64,000 nt of DNA from Dermanyssus gallinae (GCA_003439945.1 QVRM01000313.1:1-64000), one strand, 5' to 3'; counted from the first letter of the stretch, positions 45,871 to 57,498 are shown. The notes: a model not told the origin generated them from the sequence alone. Program-made: numbers and translations.

Positions 45871-47868
45871 CGACAAACTAATGATGGCTGTGTGTTTGAA
45901 GGATATTTTTGCATTATGCAATTTTTCGAAATTGAAGATGAAAGCAGAACAAGTGTTGTATTAAAAGTAATTCTGTAAAGAAATAACGGAATTATTTGCA
46001 ATTCGTATACTTTGGTTTTTCATTTCCGCCTCTTGTTCCATCGGAAATGACTTTTTCGCCGACTTGTAAAAGATCCCAAAGATCGTTGGACAAATCCTGA
46101 GAGACCATGTATATATTTTTTTTCAATTACTAAGACTTCTGTAGTAGCATTCGGTGGTAGTACGGTGGGGTCGTTTTGTATGGTGTGAGATTTGGTGACT
46201 TGCCTTCAGTGCGCGGTATCCGACAAGGCGGGCTGACATCAGACGTACAGTCTATGATCTCGAATGCTCAATAGAATACCGTAGCTGACGAAGCTCTGAC
46301 TAGCGGTGGTACTGTGTCAAAACGTAGCACAATCAAACGCTTTGCAATGCGTGCTTGTTTATATGAGCAACATCGCGTCAGTAGGCCGAAGAGGAGAAGG
46401 CCAAGCTGCAGGAGCTAGGAAGAGGCAAGGGAAGAGACGCATCGTTACAGTAGACAGGCAGTAGTATTAGTAGTAGTAGTATTGGAGGCGTTTCCTCTGT
46501 TCACACTTTCTCTTGTTCTTTATATATCTCTCTTCCCCATTTACCTTCAATTTTTCTGTTGCATGAATTCCTCTCCCAACCCCACTTTTTCCCTATCTCA
46601 CTATTGTCGTCATTGTCGTTGTTATCTTGCTCGAGGTCCATTGCGTTACTAGGATGAGTCTCTGTCTGGAGGACGGCAGCCAGAGGCTATCTTGGCTATC
46701 AGCTGGGGGATCGGCCAGGGCTGGGGGCCGTGCGTAAAATGGCTATCGGCAAAGCGGCAGTTTGCCTGCTTCCGCCGTCAATCCGCCGCTGATGCGTGTT
46801 TAGTCCTCAATCTGCTACTCATAGGCTGATGTTCAGTCGATTCATTGATTGTGCGTTTATACGCCCATTTGCCACACTTAATTTTACACCATTTGCCGTG
46901 TCCCAACCTTGTCACCATTCACCCCCGCATTTAACGCTGCCACCCCTTTCCCTTCGGCCTTACACTACCCTCGAGTGAGAGGCGTTGCCCATACCACAAT
47001 TTGGCAACACTTGCGATTCGGCCGCCGTGTGAGTGGTAATGCCAGCTGGCGTAGTGCCCGTGCGTATATGTGAGGGCGTCTTCTGGTTCTGCGTCTTTGG
47101 GCATCTTGCGTGTGGGCATTTTGCTTGTCAACATTGTAGCTCATAGACATCGGTGTCGAGAGGACCCTGTACGTAGTCTGGGCTGTCATAGGCTGTGACG
47201 GCTTACTCTTCGGTGTACTACGTGTTATCATATACCTTTTGTCGTCATGTCGAGCCCCGGCCATAACGTGGTATAGCAGAGCCCGTTCTGGCAGAATATC
47301 TATTTATCTAACCACTCGCAGTTCGAAATCAGTGATGAAGTCGACCCATCAATGGTGGCAACACGCATCTGTCACGTGAATTTGACAGCTGCAGCGGCGA
47401 CTGTTGTCCGCTCAGTGTCCCTGTAATTGTTATGCCAGTCAGACAATAGTAACAATAGCGTCAATATTCTGGCCGGGGTGCAAGCGAGTGGGATGGACAC
47501 AAATAGAGCTTTATATATATATATATATATATATATAACAAAAATAGCAACAGCTAAAAATGTATATGAAATATCTTATTTTATTGTACACGTCGTGCAA
47601 TCGCTACTATTGCCATAATGCGCTACGTGGATTACTCCAGCGTACAAAAATAATTGACGTCTAATGCATCCGAAAGACGTGTAGTACTCTATACGTAAGC
47701 ATATAACCGTATTATATGTAAGTATATAAATGTAGTCGACGATATCCCATGATGCCAGGTGTTCCTGGGTTCCTTCAAGCACAAAGTACCAGGTCGTGTT
47801 CGATTCATATCTTCGTAAAAAAACGTTCACCCTAGACGCAAAAACAACGTACTCATAATATGAAATTA

Positions 47869-47923
<55 letters not shown>

Positions 47924-49166
47924 GCACGTATATGGGGGCTTAAAGTTAATCCTATAATTAACATTCTGGTTATAAAATAGAGAGTAAGTAAAATCAATTG
48001 AAGTGGCAGAAAATCTACGAATATTGCGAACCCCTAAATAGGTCCACACTAATGCAAAGATGCCATCTATCTTATGTTACACTTCCCTCCTGTTGACACG
48101 TCTATTTAGCACTTGCAATTGAATAAATTGGCGATTTGTATCCGAGTCTGCCTCTATGAAAATAAGGCTAGCACTGCAGGAATGTTGTAAAGTGTTTGCT
48201 AACACACGAAGCAAGAAAACTCCGTTTGCTCCGCATCTGTTTTCGTCTCACTTAAGCTTTTGTAAGTGTTCTTTTTGGGGAGATTTGGTGAGAATTATCC
48301 TCTTCTTGAAACGGACCCGTTGCATCTAGTACTTTGGATGAAGCCTAATTTAGTACGCTAGCACTGAGCGACAACCTGTGCTGTATCTGACACAGAGATA
48401 AAACCCCAGTTGTGCGGTGGTACAAAGATATATGTCATTTTGCGTGATTTAACTGCATATAGTCTCGAATTAAATACCGTACTTAATGTACAATAAGCTC
48501 AAGGCTTACAGAACAACTAACGGGCCTATGGCCTCATTGCCACGCTTCATCATTTACGACATAATTGCGTCATCCTCAACTCAAGGCGCTACGCTTGTTT
48601 ACGCAATTAGATCGGTGTAGAATAGCATTCACTTTTTCGTTCAGTTAGAATATAATTTTTCAATAATATATAGGGCGTTTAGGGTCACAGCGTAGATGAA
48701 AATGCTGCGGCTCCGAAAAACGACCGCGTAAAAGACTGAACTTCGATATTCAGCTTTTGCTGTAGGTATGCGACTGTGCGTTTTTCGTTTGTCACGGCCG
48801 AAATATTTGTGCCCAGCTCACTGATAATGGTGGCGTTGAATTCTCCCGTAACCTCCAGCGATTCGATAGCCACCGGTTGCGGCATTATGGAGCGGAGCTT
48901 TAACGCACTGGTAGACTAAACGCTGTGTCGTTTCGCATCCTATTGTAATTTGAGATGCGAATATTTCTAACAACAGTGCCTCTAACTAGAGTGCTGTGCC
49001 CCTTAAAGACGTCACAAAACCTTACTTTCTGCATAAGGGTAAACTAGGCCTAGTTATCAAAGCTCACATATTACAATAATATAACTTAACTGCTCGTCGG
49101 CGTAGGTAAAGCTACTGTAGCATCAAATATCTCATATTTTTTAACATATTCAGAATAAAAGGATTA

Positions 49167-49219
<53 letters not shown>

Positions 49220-49274
49220 AGCTCGTCAACAAATGCATATTCTAGGTCACGCGTGGAATGTGGCGGCTACAGAA
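45871..49274. other. Unassigned intergenic DNA
   Basis: No gene can be supported. TA tracts lie at 47513-47537, 47872-47921 and 49171-49216. Open frames at 46796-47264 and 48685-48885 have no recognised domain. Confidence 0.4.
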
Positions 49275-49445
49275 AAATGTTTCGAAAGCGATCTAGGAAA
49301 TTGCAGAGCTCGTTAAAGCATATATTTTTCTAATGGGGCATGGTCTCTGACACGACTTATTTTGGAGTACGAGCGAAATGACAAAAATCTGTGATATTGG
49401 TGTTGTTGCCCGACATATGAAGTACGTTTAGAAGAGAATTCGCAA
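49275..49445. repeat. Relic of the foldback-family terminal repeat
   Basis: Matches the left arm of the 51.6 kb element in order: tttcgaaag, gagctcgttaaagc, ggggcatggtctct, ttttggagtacgagcgaaat, tctgtgatattggtgtt and cccgacata. Confidence 0.75.
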
Positions 49446-49779
49446 AATTTAAGTTCTCGTATTAGCTTTCACCTCCAGTACCTCAAAACAATACTCTACG
49501 ACCATCCTGTCCTTCAGCAAAGAGGATATATTGCCAGAGCCGACTTCGAAATGCACCAGGTTGAGGTGCGCGAAAGATCCAGTTGTTGAGCACGTCGTCG
49601 AGCCGATTTCTACGGCCACAGCGGCAATATTTTTAATCTTTCAAGGCTTGGCACATCACGTACTGAACCTGTCTGTCTTGTAGTCGAATCTACAGCATTT
49701 CACAAATATATAATTTTAAGATATCACATTATCTAAACTTTATTAACAGCTTGAGTCCAAAACACACTCTTACCTAGAT
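49446..49779. other. Unassigned intergenic DNA
   Basis: No gene recognised. Confidence 0.4.
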
Positions 49780-49962
<183 letters not shown>

Positions 49963-50440
49963 GATTTTGAATGTACACAGTAATTCAATTGGAAGCGCGC
50001 ACGATTGTTGCACGGCTCATATGAACATTTTGCTGCTTTTTAGACGGTCTGGGTTTGTTCGATCTGAGTGACAGAGGTTGGGATTACGACCGGCCATGGC
50101 AAAGCGTTCCGGTGTGGCCACATTTGAAGAGCCTTAGAGAGCGTTCGGGGTTTTTACTTAGTGAATAGCGAACGAGCAGGAGGACCCGTATAGCATTGGG
50201 CGGTCGGGCTTTTTTGGGACCCGGAAAGCGTGCTAATTTAAATTTTTGCGCGTGTGTTTGCGCGGCGCTGTCGTGATACGAGAGAAGCAATCCACTCCGC
50301 CGGTTTGTCGTGGAAAGACATCCAAGTGATTGCGACATGACACGTGAGATTGAGTCGACACGTCGGACAATGAAGCCGCACCCAACCGAACGTTGTCTTT
50401 TCCCTCCGACCCTCCCATCTTTCTTTAGTTCCTTCTCTCC

Positions 50441-50478
<38 letters not shown>

Positions 50479-51595
50479 ATTATTAGCCGTAGTAGCATAT
50501 ATATATATATATATATATATGATTTCCTTGGTATAATTTTGTATAACATCCTGAGGATTGTCGCGAATACACGAAGGGGAAACAACGACAGAAACCACCC
50601 TCCCTATCGAGCTCCATCTTGTGGCGACGGATTAGATTGAATCTGCCCAACGGAACGCTTTTCAGTTCTTTTTACGAGCGAATTCGCTCCCTCCGTCGTA
50701 CCGACAACAATGGACACCTCAACGCCTCTTCTTCTTTGACCTCAAGAAGACGCCTCGGCTCCGGACCTGCCGGGCAATCTGAAGCAGATCGGAGTAGTGA
50801 GTGAAAGAAAGAAAGAGAACCAGATATCATGGTTGTTGGCAGTAATTGTTAATCCCCCCCCCCCAACCCACCTTCATTGATATCGTGGAACTCAATGTAT
50901 GCAATGCGTACGAACTTTACTAGCAACAGCGACACCCCCTGTACCGTCAGTTTGTCATCTGGTCCGCCCGGGGCACGGCGCTAGGAGCAGTAGTATTCTT
51001 AGCCGTAGTAGCGGCTACTAGTAGTAGTTAGATAGAGCAGCAAGAGTCGTGCAAGCTGTAGCAGGAGTCATAATAGGAGCGTGAGCATGTCCTTTGCGTT
51101 AGCCCCCGGGACGATGCCGCACGTCGGTTTCGTCTGTCTGATGGCTTGTCAGAGATCCCCTCTGTATCTTGCCCGCAAGCTTGCTTGTGGACGAAACCAA
51201 ACGACACACTTGTCACGTTATCGATCTCTGTTAATACTGAGAGAGGAAGACGGGAAGAGTCGCTCCTTCTAATCAACAACAACAATACGCCGAGAATAAA
51301 ATATGGGCAATTGATTGGACATATAAAAAAATTCATTCCAAAACAGCAAATTTCGAATTACTCAGACGTTTTCGAAAAGTCCGCACGCCAAACAGAAGCT
51401 CTCACAACCGTTGCATGCGTATACATGATCACGTGAAGCCAATTGCAGATGATTTGTCTCATCTGTCCGATTTTGTCTGGCGAATGAAAACCGTGATAGA
51501 ACACTGACCATGGTAGGTGACTATGAATCTATTTGCTGGTCTCTGTGGTGCAGTCTAGAAGGGGCACTGTTACTGCTGAGTAAATGCTATACATA
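49963..51595. other. Unassigned, partly GC-richer block
   Basis: No recognised gene. TA tracts at 50444-50475 and 50498-50521. A 61-codon frame at 50619-50801 ends near gta|gtgagt, a fair splice donor, but has no known domain. A run of C lies near 50856. Confidence 0.35.
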
Positions 51596-52501
51596 CAGGG
51601 TGGTCTAAAACTATTTCGAAAGAGGTATAAAGGATTAAAGAGCTCGTCAAACAAATATTTTTCCAATTGGGCATGGTCTCTAAGCAGTCTTGTTTCGGAG
51701 TGAGAGTGAAATTCCTACAATTTGTGACACTGGTGTTTTTGCTCGACATAGGAGCGCAAAATGTGCAATTGCGAGACAATCAGTCCTCCTATGCAGAAAC
51801 TAAGCGCACTGTCGTGTTTGCGAGAAAATTCTGCTTTCTTTGAAGAACATAAAACACCGGCCAGAAGATGCGACATGGTCGTTTAGAACAGAATTTGTAA
51901 TAGTAATAAAATAACATAAATGATAAATGACTGTGAGGCGACGTTGCGGCTCCCGCGCAACACGTCGGCGGTAAAGAACGTCTCGCCACACAGTCATTTA
52001 TGTATGCACTTAATTTCGACATACAGCTCAAAAAGCCTAATTACTCCGCAATCACAACTCGCCTTGCTATAGATTTGGCTATAGACCAAAATGGTCGTCA
52101 TGAAATGTCCGTGTGTCCGAATGTGCTAGGTTTGAGTGCTGTGAGTTGTCGTAGGATAATGATTTTGAGATATTTGGTGTGAAAGCTAATAGAGTAACTT
52201 CATATTTGCGAATTCTGTTCTAAACGACCATGTCGCATCTTCTGGCCGGCGTTTTATGTTCTTTAGAGAAAGCAGAATTTCTCACAAACTTTTTCTGTAT
52301 AGGAGGACTGGCTGTCTCGCAATTGCACATTTTGTGTTCCTATGTTGGGCAAAAACACCAGTGTCACAAATTGTAGCAATTTTGCTTTCACTCCGAAACA
52401 AGACTTCTCAGACTCTTTCTACGTTCCATTAAAAATATATTTGCTTTAACGAGCTCTACATTTTTTTTATATCGCTCTCAAACTAGTTCTGGATCATCCT
52501 G
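51596..52501. mobile_element. Foldback DNA transposon with arms of about 300-335 bp
   Basis: The ends cagggtggtctaaaactatt and (inverted) caggatgatccagaactagt are flanked by TA on both sides (51594-51595, 52502-52503), the target duplication of the Tc1/mariner superfamily. The left arm (51596 to about 51930) and right arm (about 52205 to 52501) are inverted copies with moderate divergence and small indels; the inner parts (ttgtgacactggtgtttttg; ccggccagaagatgcgacat) are nearly identical. The centre has no transposase. It is a non-autonomous, foldback-type element that would depend on a transposase in trans. Confidence 0.9.
51924..51999. repeat. Second hairpin nested in the foldback centre
   Basis: Inverted copies aaatgactgtgaggcgacgtt-like (about 51927-51947) and aacgtctcgccacacagtcattt-like (about 51978-52000) form a stem of about 21 bp, with an inner gttgcg/cgcaac stem in the loop. 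Confidence 0.85.
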
Positions 52502-52503
52502 TA

Positions 52504-53183
52504 TACACACACGCTACCAATTGCATGATGACTTACTTAGGCACTTCTATGTTCACACAGCCTAACATGTTCCCATTTCGACAGCCACTAAGGGCGTGGC
52601 TCGTCCGGAGTTCATCAATTGCAGAATACATCAGTGATTTGTTTGATTGGCGGATGGCTAAATGTACACATAGCAATTCAAATCACTGCAACATATTTAA
52701 TGGGCGGCAACAGTACTTCGTTTTATTTAGCTAGTGTATGATTTATTTCTGCATGTCAGACTTGTATTAGTATCGCGGCGTTATTAAGTTGGCAGTAGTA
52801 TTTGTTTCTGGCAGTCAACAAATCTCCTTGAGGATGTGCCCGGAATTTTACCGCGTCACAAGTGGGCCCTTTCATTAAGCTCGTCCGTACCGCGGCAAGT
52901 CTCGGAGGAGCCATGTATTTGGGTAACTATTCTCCGGACAGATGAGATAAACAACTTCCCACGGGAGCCTCCAAAAGCGCTATCAGCTAGCCGAGACTTA
53001 TGCGAGGCTACTTTCCAGGCGTGATGCCCAATACAAATGCCTGCGGACAGGGCAATATATTCACTTCAACGCGATACGAGTAGACTGACCACCCTACCGC
53101 CACAAATACCCAGTTCTCACCATAAATATACATTTATTTGACGTTAATAATTATTCCATCTTTTACTTGGTCCCATGCAAATA

Positions 53184-53190
<7 letters not shown>
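52504..53190. other. Unassigned intergenic DNA
   Basis: No gene recognised; the block lies between two DNA transposons. Confidence 0.45.

Positions 53191-53221
<31 letters not shown>
53191..53221. repeat. TA tract used as insertion site
   Basis: A TA run directly adjoins the left end of the palindromic element, whose TA target site lies at 53220-53221. Confidence 0.9.
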
Positions 53222-53224
<3 letters not shown>

Positions 53225-53805
53225 GGTGTTACGTAAAAAGTAGTACTTCTTTCGAGGTTTGATAGAGCTCGGCAAGAAAATAATTTTTCCCAATGGGCGG
53301 AAGCCAAGAAAACGTTTTGTTTAGGAGTGAGGATGAAATTTAGAAAAGTCGTTATTCTGCCTTATTTTCTCCTACATAGTTGTACAAAATCTACGTTTGC
53401 GGGAGAACCAGTCAACGCATGAAGCAACCGATCATACCAGTGTGTTCGGCGGAAAATTTTGCATAACCTAGATGACACCTAACGCAAGCTAGCAAAAAGC
53501 AAATAGGTGGAATAAAAAAAATCATAAAAAGTCGATTTATTGTTATAACTTACGTTGAAGCTTTCACGTGCAAAATCTAAAAATTTTGCCATTGCGCACA
53601 AATGACGAACACTCTCTGACGATAGCAAATTTAATGCCCGTCATTTTCGTACCAAAGTGATCGTGCTGCGTTACGTAGTTGCTGAGAAACTAGGCTTTTT
53701 CGACAGCCATATCAAAAGCAAAGGCATGCATACTTCCTAGCATCTTGACCTGCTTTACCACAGAAACCACTTGCGCACGTCCAGAAACACACCAGCATTT
53801 ATTTA

Positions 53806-54348
53806 TTATAAGAAGTGCTCGAAGTTCCGTCCGCCTACCACTAAACACGTTCTGTAGCGATTGCACAGGCTCTCTTGCACTCGTGTAAACATGTTAGGCA
53901 TTGCCCTAACGGCGTCAGCAGCGTTGAATATACGGTCAACCAGATCTTCACGCGATTCAACGGGGGTTTCGTAGACAACACTCTTTAGGTAGCCCCACAA
54001 AAAAAAGTCGAGGCTTGTTAAATCGGGGGAGCGAGGTGGCCAAGCTATAGACCCGCCTCGGCCGATCCACCGATTCTTGAATGCTTCGTTTAGGTATTCT
54101 CGAACCGTAGCAGAGTTGTGTGGCGGCATTTTCAGACGAAAGCTTTCCAGGATGCCTTCTAACAACTGGGTAACGTAGGAATCAAAAACGCGCGATACGC
54201 AGCTGCATCTAATCTGGCGGAAACAAACACACCAGCATTTGTTTACGCTGAGCAGCCGGCTTTGTTTCGAAATTATTCGCCGTTCGCACAAGCTTCTATC
54301 GGAAATTTGCGCGGGCTTTGATTCGGAATTCGTCATTCGAGACGCCAA
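53806..54348 (-). pseudogene. Half transposase, left arm, catalytic Asp deleted
   Basis: The C-terminal part (PPHNSATVREYL, RGGSIAWPPRSPDLTS, LDFFLWGYLKSVVYE, to the end NFEHFL) is identical in sequence to the right-arm protein. Here 21 bp encoding WFQHDGA, which contains the second catalytic Asp, are missing in frame. The N-terminal 60 codons of this frame come from the unique centre and are not transposase-like. The first catalytic Asp region is absent too. The last Asp (SLDFF) remains. Confidence 0.88.
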
Positions 54349-54418
54349 AACACCATAAGAAAAACCGCCAACGCCAAAAGCTATAAAACGAAGTGTCAGG
54401 TCTGCCTATCGCGCATTT

Positions 54419-54820
54419 TTGATTTATACGTTACCCCAGCTTTTGGAAAGCGTCCCGGAAAGCGTTCGTCTAAGAATGTGGTTCCAGCATGATGGTGCGC
54501 CGCCACACAACTCTGCTACGGTTCGAGAATACCTAAACGAAGCATTCAAGAATCGGTGGATCGGCCGAGGCGGGTCTATAGCTTGGCCACCTCGCTCCCC
54601 CGATTTAACAAGCCTCGACTTTTTTTTGTGGGGCTATCTAAAGAGTGTTGTCTACGAAACCCCCGTTGAATCGCGTGAAGATCTGGTTGACCGTATATTC
54701 AACGCTGCTGACGCCGTTAGGGCAATGCCTAACATGTTTACACGAGTGCAAGAGAGCCTGTGCAATCGCTACAGAACGTGTTTAGTGGTAGGCGGACGGA
54801 ACTTCGAGCACTTCTTATAA
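54419..54820 (+). pseudogene. Half transposase, right arm, with D...D spacing of 41
   Basis: The fragment carries LPQLLESVPESVRLRM, FQHDGAPPHN (second catalytic Asp) and SPDLTSLDFFLWG (third). Exactly 41 residues separate the Asp of HDGA from the Asp of SLDFF, which fits the DD41D group of the mariner-related superfamily. The frame is open upstream to a stop at 54356 but no ATG is present and the first catalytic Asp and DNA-binding domain are lost. The start given is a TTG and is not a real start. A polyadenylation signal (aataaataaa) follows the stop. Confidence 0.88.
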
Positions 54821-55406
54821 TAAATAAATGCTGGTGTGTTTCTGGACGTGCGCAAGTGGTTTCTGTGGTAAAGCAGGTCAAGATGCTAGGAAGTATGCAT
54901 GCCTTTGCTTTTGATATGGCTGTCGAAAAAGCCTAGTTTCTCAGCAACTACGTAACGCAGCACGATCACTTTGGTACGAAAATGACGGGCATTAAATTTG
55001 CTATCGTCAGAGAGTGTTCGTCATTTGTGCGCAATGGCAAAATTTTTAGATTTTGCACGTGAAAGCTTCAACGTAAGTTATAACAATAAATCGACTTTTT
55101 ATGATTTTTTTTATTCCACCTATTTGCTTTTTGCTAGCTTGCGTTAGGTGTCATCTAGGTTATGCAAAATTTTCCGCCGAACACACTGGTATGATCGGTT
55201 GCTTCATGCGTTGACTGGTTCTCCCGCAAACGTAGATTTTGTACAACTATGTAGGAGAAAATAAGGCAGAATAACGACTTTTCTAAATTTCATCCTCACT
55301 CCTAAACAAAACGTTTTCTTGGCTTCCGCCCATTGGGAAAAATGATTTTCTTGCCGAGCTCTATCAAACCTCGAAAGAAGTACTACTTTTTACGTAACAC
55401 CCTGTA

Positions 55407-55559
55407 TATATTGGGTTGGCATCACAACAAAAAGCTTTCTTTAAGTGATATATTAGTTATATGCTAAATATTACTACCAGTGGCCATTGCTTTGCAGCGA
55501 ATAATAATTACTGGGTAAGCTTGCTTTACTAAATGCACATACCGCCAGTTATATATATA
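55407..55559. other. Unassigned spacer
   Basis: AT-rich sequence between the palindrome and the next transposon relic. Confidence 0.4.
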
Positions 55560-55700
55560 TATACTAAAGGGATTATAGAACTTGTGAAAATTACTTTATT
55601 TTTAATTCAATGAGGGCGGAAATGTATTTTTTAGGAGCAAGAGTGGAATGATACGTTTTTTGTACCTGGCTGGCGATTACGTTACAAAATGTGCGATAAC
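55560..55700. repeat. Relic related to the mariner-like terminal repeats
   Basis: Contains gggcggaaatgtattttttaggagcaagagtggaatga, in short pieces matching the gggcggaagcc...gtttaggagtgaggatgaaat order of the palindrome arm and the ggagtgag..gaaa of the foldback arms. Confidence 0.55.
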
Positions 55701-55931
55701 GCGCCTTTATCTTAAAATTTAATTGTTGTTTTCCTTTTACGTCCAATATCTTGCGATTACGTTAGTAAAGCAAACACATTCAGGAAAACACGCGTTTCAC
55801 GGGAAATATTTTGGTACTACGTTGATGGAAGTATGATTTTCGTTAGACAGTTTTATCCGCCCTCCGACGTTCGATTTCTATGAAGTGTCATCTTCACAGA
55901 GCAGAGACTTAGCGGCTGGTGAACGGTCTGT

Positions 55932-56040
55932 ATCTAGTCTAGACTATCCTCTGCGCTGTACGAGCTTGAAATCGCCGTGAGGCGTATCTTCAATACACCG
56001 AGGCCGGACTTGTTGAGACTTCTCGGATTTTCTCTAAATA
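55932..56040. repeat. Dispersed repeat shared with 44545-44640
   Basis: See tcctctgcgctgtacgagct, then gaaatcgccgtgaggc and cttcaatacaccgagg, matching 44541-44600 in the same orientation. Confidence 0.65.
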
Positions 56041-56798
56041 TCTTTGTGACAGCATGGCCGCTTACTCGGCTCAGCGGTATGTTTCCCATCTATTCTTAAT
56101 GAGTGTGTCTCAAAGAGAGTTCGATCAAAAAGAGAGATTGCTTTGGCAACACCCTAGTGGTTGACAGCCCTAAATAGCGCCCTAGCCCCCCCCCCATTAT
56201 TCCATTAGAATATATTTTTTAGCGAGTTCTACAATCTCCTTAGGCACTAAGACTCATATACAAGCTTGACGACATGCACGTTGTACTTAGCAATTAGTAT
56301 AGTTTCTGCCTCGTTGTTTGCGAGATGACGACATTGTGTTCTGATGCCTTGTGGTGTGGCTGGACGACGTTAGAGCAAACACTCCCAGCGGTGTTATTTC
56401 AGAATGTTCCATAGGTAGCAGACCATTGGCTTCAGGTTGGGCACCGAGGTGGTAGACGGAGAGATGACGTACTATCACAGGCAGCATGCACTGCAACAAC
56501 AACGATGATGATGACGACGATGACAACAACAGCAGCAACAAGCTGCTATCGAACATTGTGGTAACTCTATATAGCGATGTCTGTTGCTGCTGCTGCTGCC
56601 TGCTGTACGTGTAGACGTATAGAGCACACTATTGATATTAAGGTAGTGGTGGCGGCCGCGTCGAGTATGGCAACAACGAGCGACTCGCGGGGTGTGGTGA
56701 AATACGGCGGGATTGTCGGTGGCATGCCATTCAGCTTGCTACTTGCTTTCGGGACACTTTAATAACAAAAGCCCACTAGCTAGCTGGCTGGCGGCTGG
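56041..56798. other. Unassigned, with short trinucleotide repeats
   Basis: No gene recognised. GAT/GAC and TGC repeats occur around 56500-56605 and produce low-complexity frames. Confidence 0.4.
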
Positions 56799-56849
56799 CT
56801 ACAAAGTGAGTGAACAAAGTGAGGCCAAGGAGCGGTGGCGAAACAAAGA

Positions 56850-57498
56850 TCTATGTAGAAAGCGGAAAGCGAGAGAAACCGGCACTCGTGGGTTAATCGT
56901 GGCTTTGTTTAGCCAGTCTCCGAGGCCCTGACCGCCGAAGCGCCGTCGCCTCGCGAGAGACCCGGGAGAGGCCTCCCGGGTACGGGCCGTGTGGGCCCGC
57001 AGCGGCTGTACAAGTGTTAGTGATATGGCCAAGAAGATGGCAAAGATGAGAGAATTCACGGAGAGATAGTTCAGCACAGCGTAGAGGAAACACACGGCGG
57101 CAAGTAGAAACATACTAGTCACCGAGGGCATGCGTTGAAGTCGTGGGTTGGGAGGTGAAAGCGTCTCGTCGGCTGTGTGTGACGGTATCATCGCTTCGGG
57201 CAATCCGCGAGATCACAATGCCTTTACAATTAGACATCCTCGGATGTTCTGAAGGGATGTCTTTCTCCGGCTACTCATCCGCGAGCTGAAAAGCGTATCA
57301 CCGCGTGAGCGTGACGAGATCGCTATTTGAGTAAGCTCGTCTGGCTGCGCTAATTTCATCTCTAATCAATCTCAGGACTGGGATGAGACGTCCCCATACG
57401 AAGACAATCTGTAGAGCAAAACTTACGACAATCATTGCACCTATTACACCTTCAGCAGGCACCGGAGGTTTACTCCTATATGGCCAACAGCAACCCAC
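56850..57498 (-). other. Candidate exons of a multi-pass membrane protein
   Basis: I do not recognise the protein. A minus-strand frame at 57301-57498 has a hydrophobic helix (GVIGAMIVVSFALQIVFVWG) followed by an Arg/Asp/Glu-rich stretch. A second frame at about 56990-57203 has a pair of hydrophobic segments (SMFLLAAVCFLYAVLNYLSV; SLIFAIFLAISLTLV). The first frame is preceded by a fair acceptor (gtctggcgtgtacag). I could not find a donor/acceptor pair that joins the two in frame, so the exon model is unresolved. The frames contain little simple repeat, unlike most open frames nearby. Confidence 0.3.

Larger units (their letters stand above)
53222..55404. mobile_element. Palindromic mariner-like element: two inverted half-copies
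   Basis: The element (2183 bp) is flanked by TA (53220-53221 and 55405-55406) and both ends read cagggtgttacgtaaaaagt inward. The outer arms, 53222-54127 and 54499-55404, are each exactly 906 bp and inverted copies; I found only two mismatches (near 53276 and 53992). Each arm holds the second half of a transposase gene, its aataaa signal and its 3' UTR. Inside the arms the two sides diverge and a unique centre of about 236 bp remains. So both ends are the same (3') terminus, and the 5' half of the gene is missing. It could be mobilised only in trans. Confidence 0.95.

Noticed and set aside
53806..54348. Functional transposase with a novel N-terminus
   Set aside because: The N-terminal 60 codons come from the palindrome centre, lack DNA-binding features, and the catalytic Asp is deleted.
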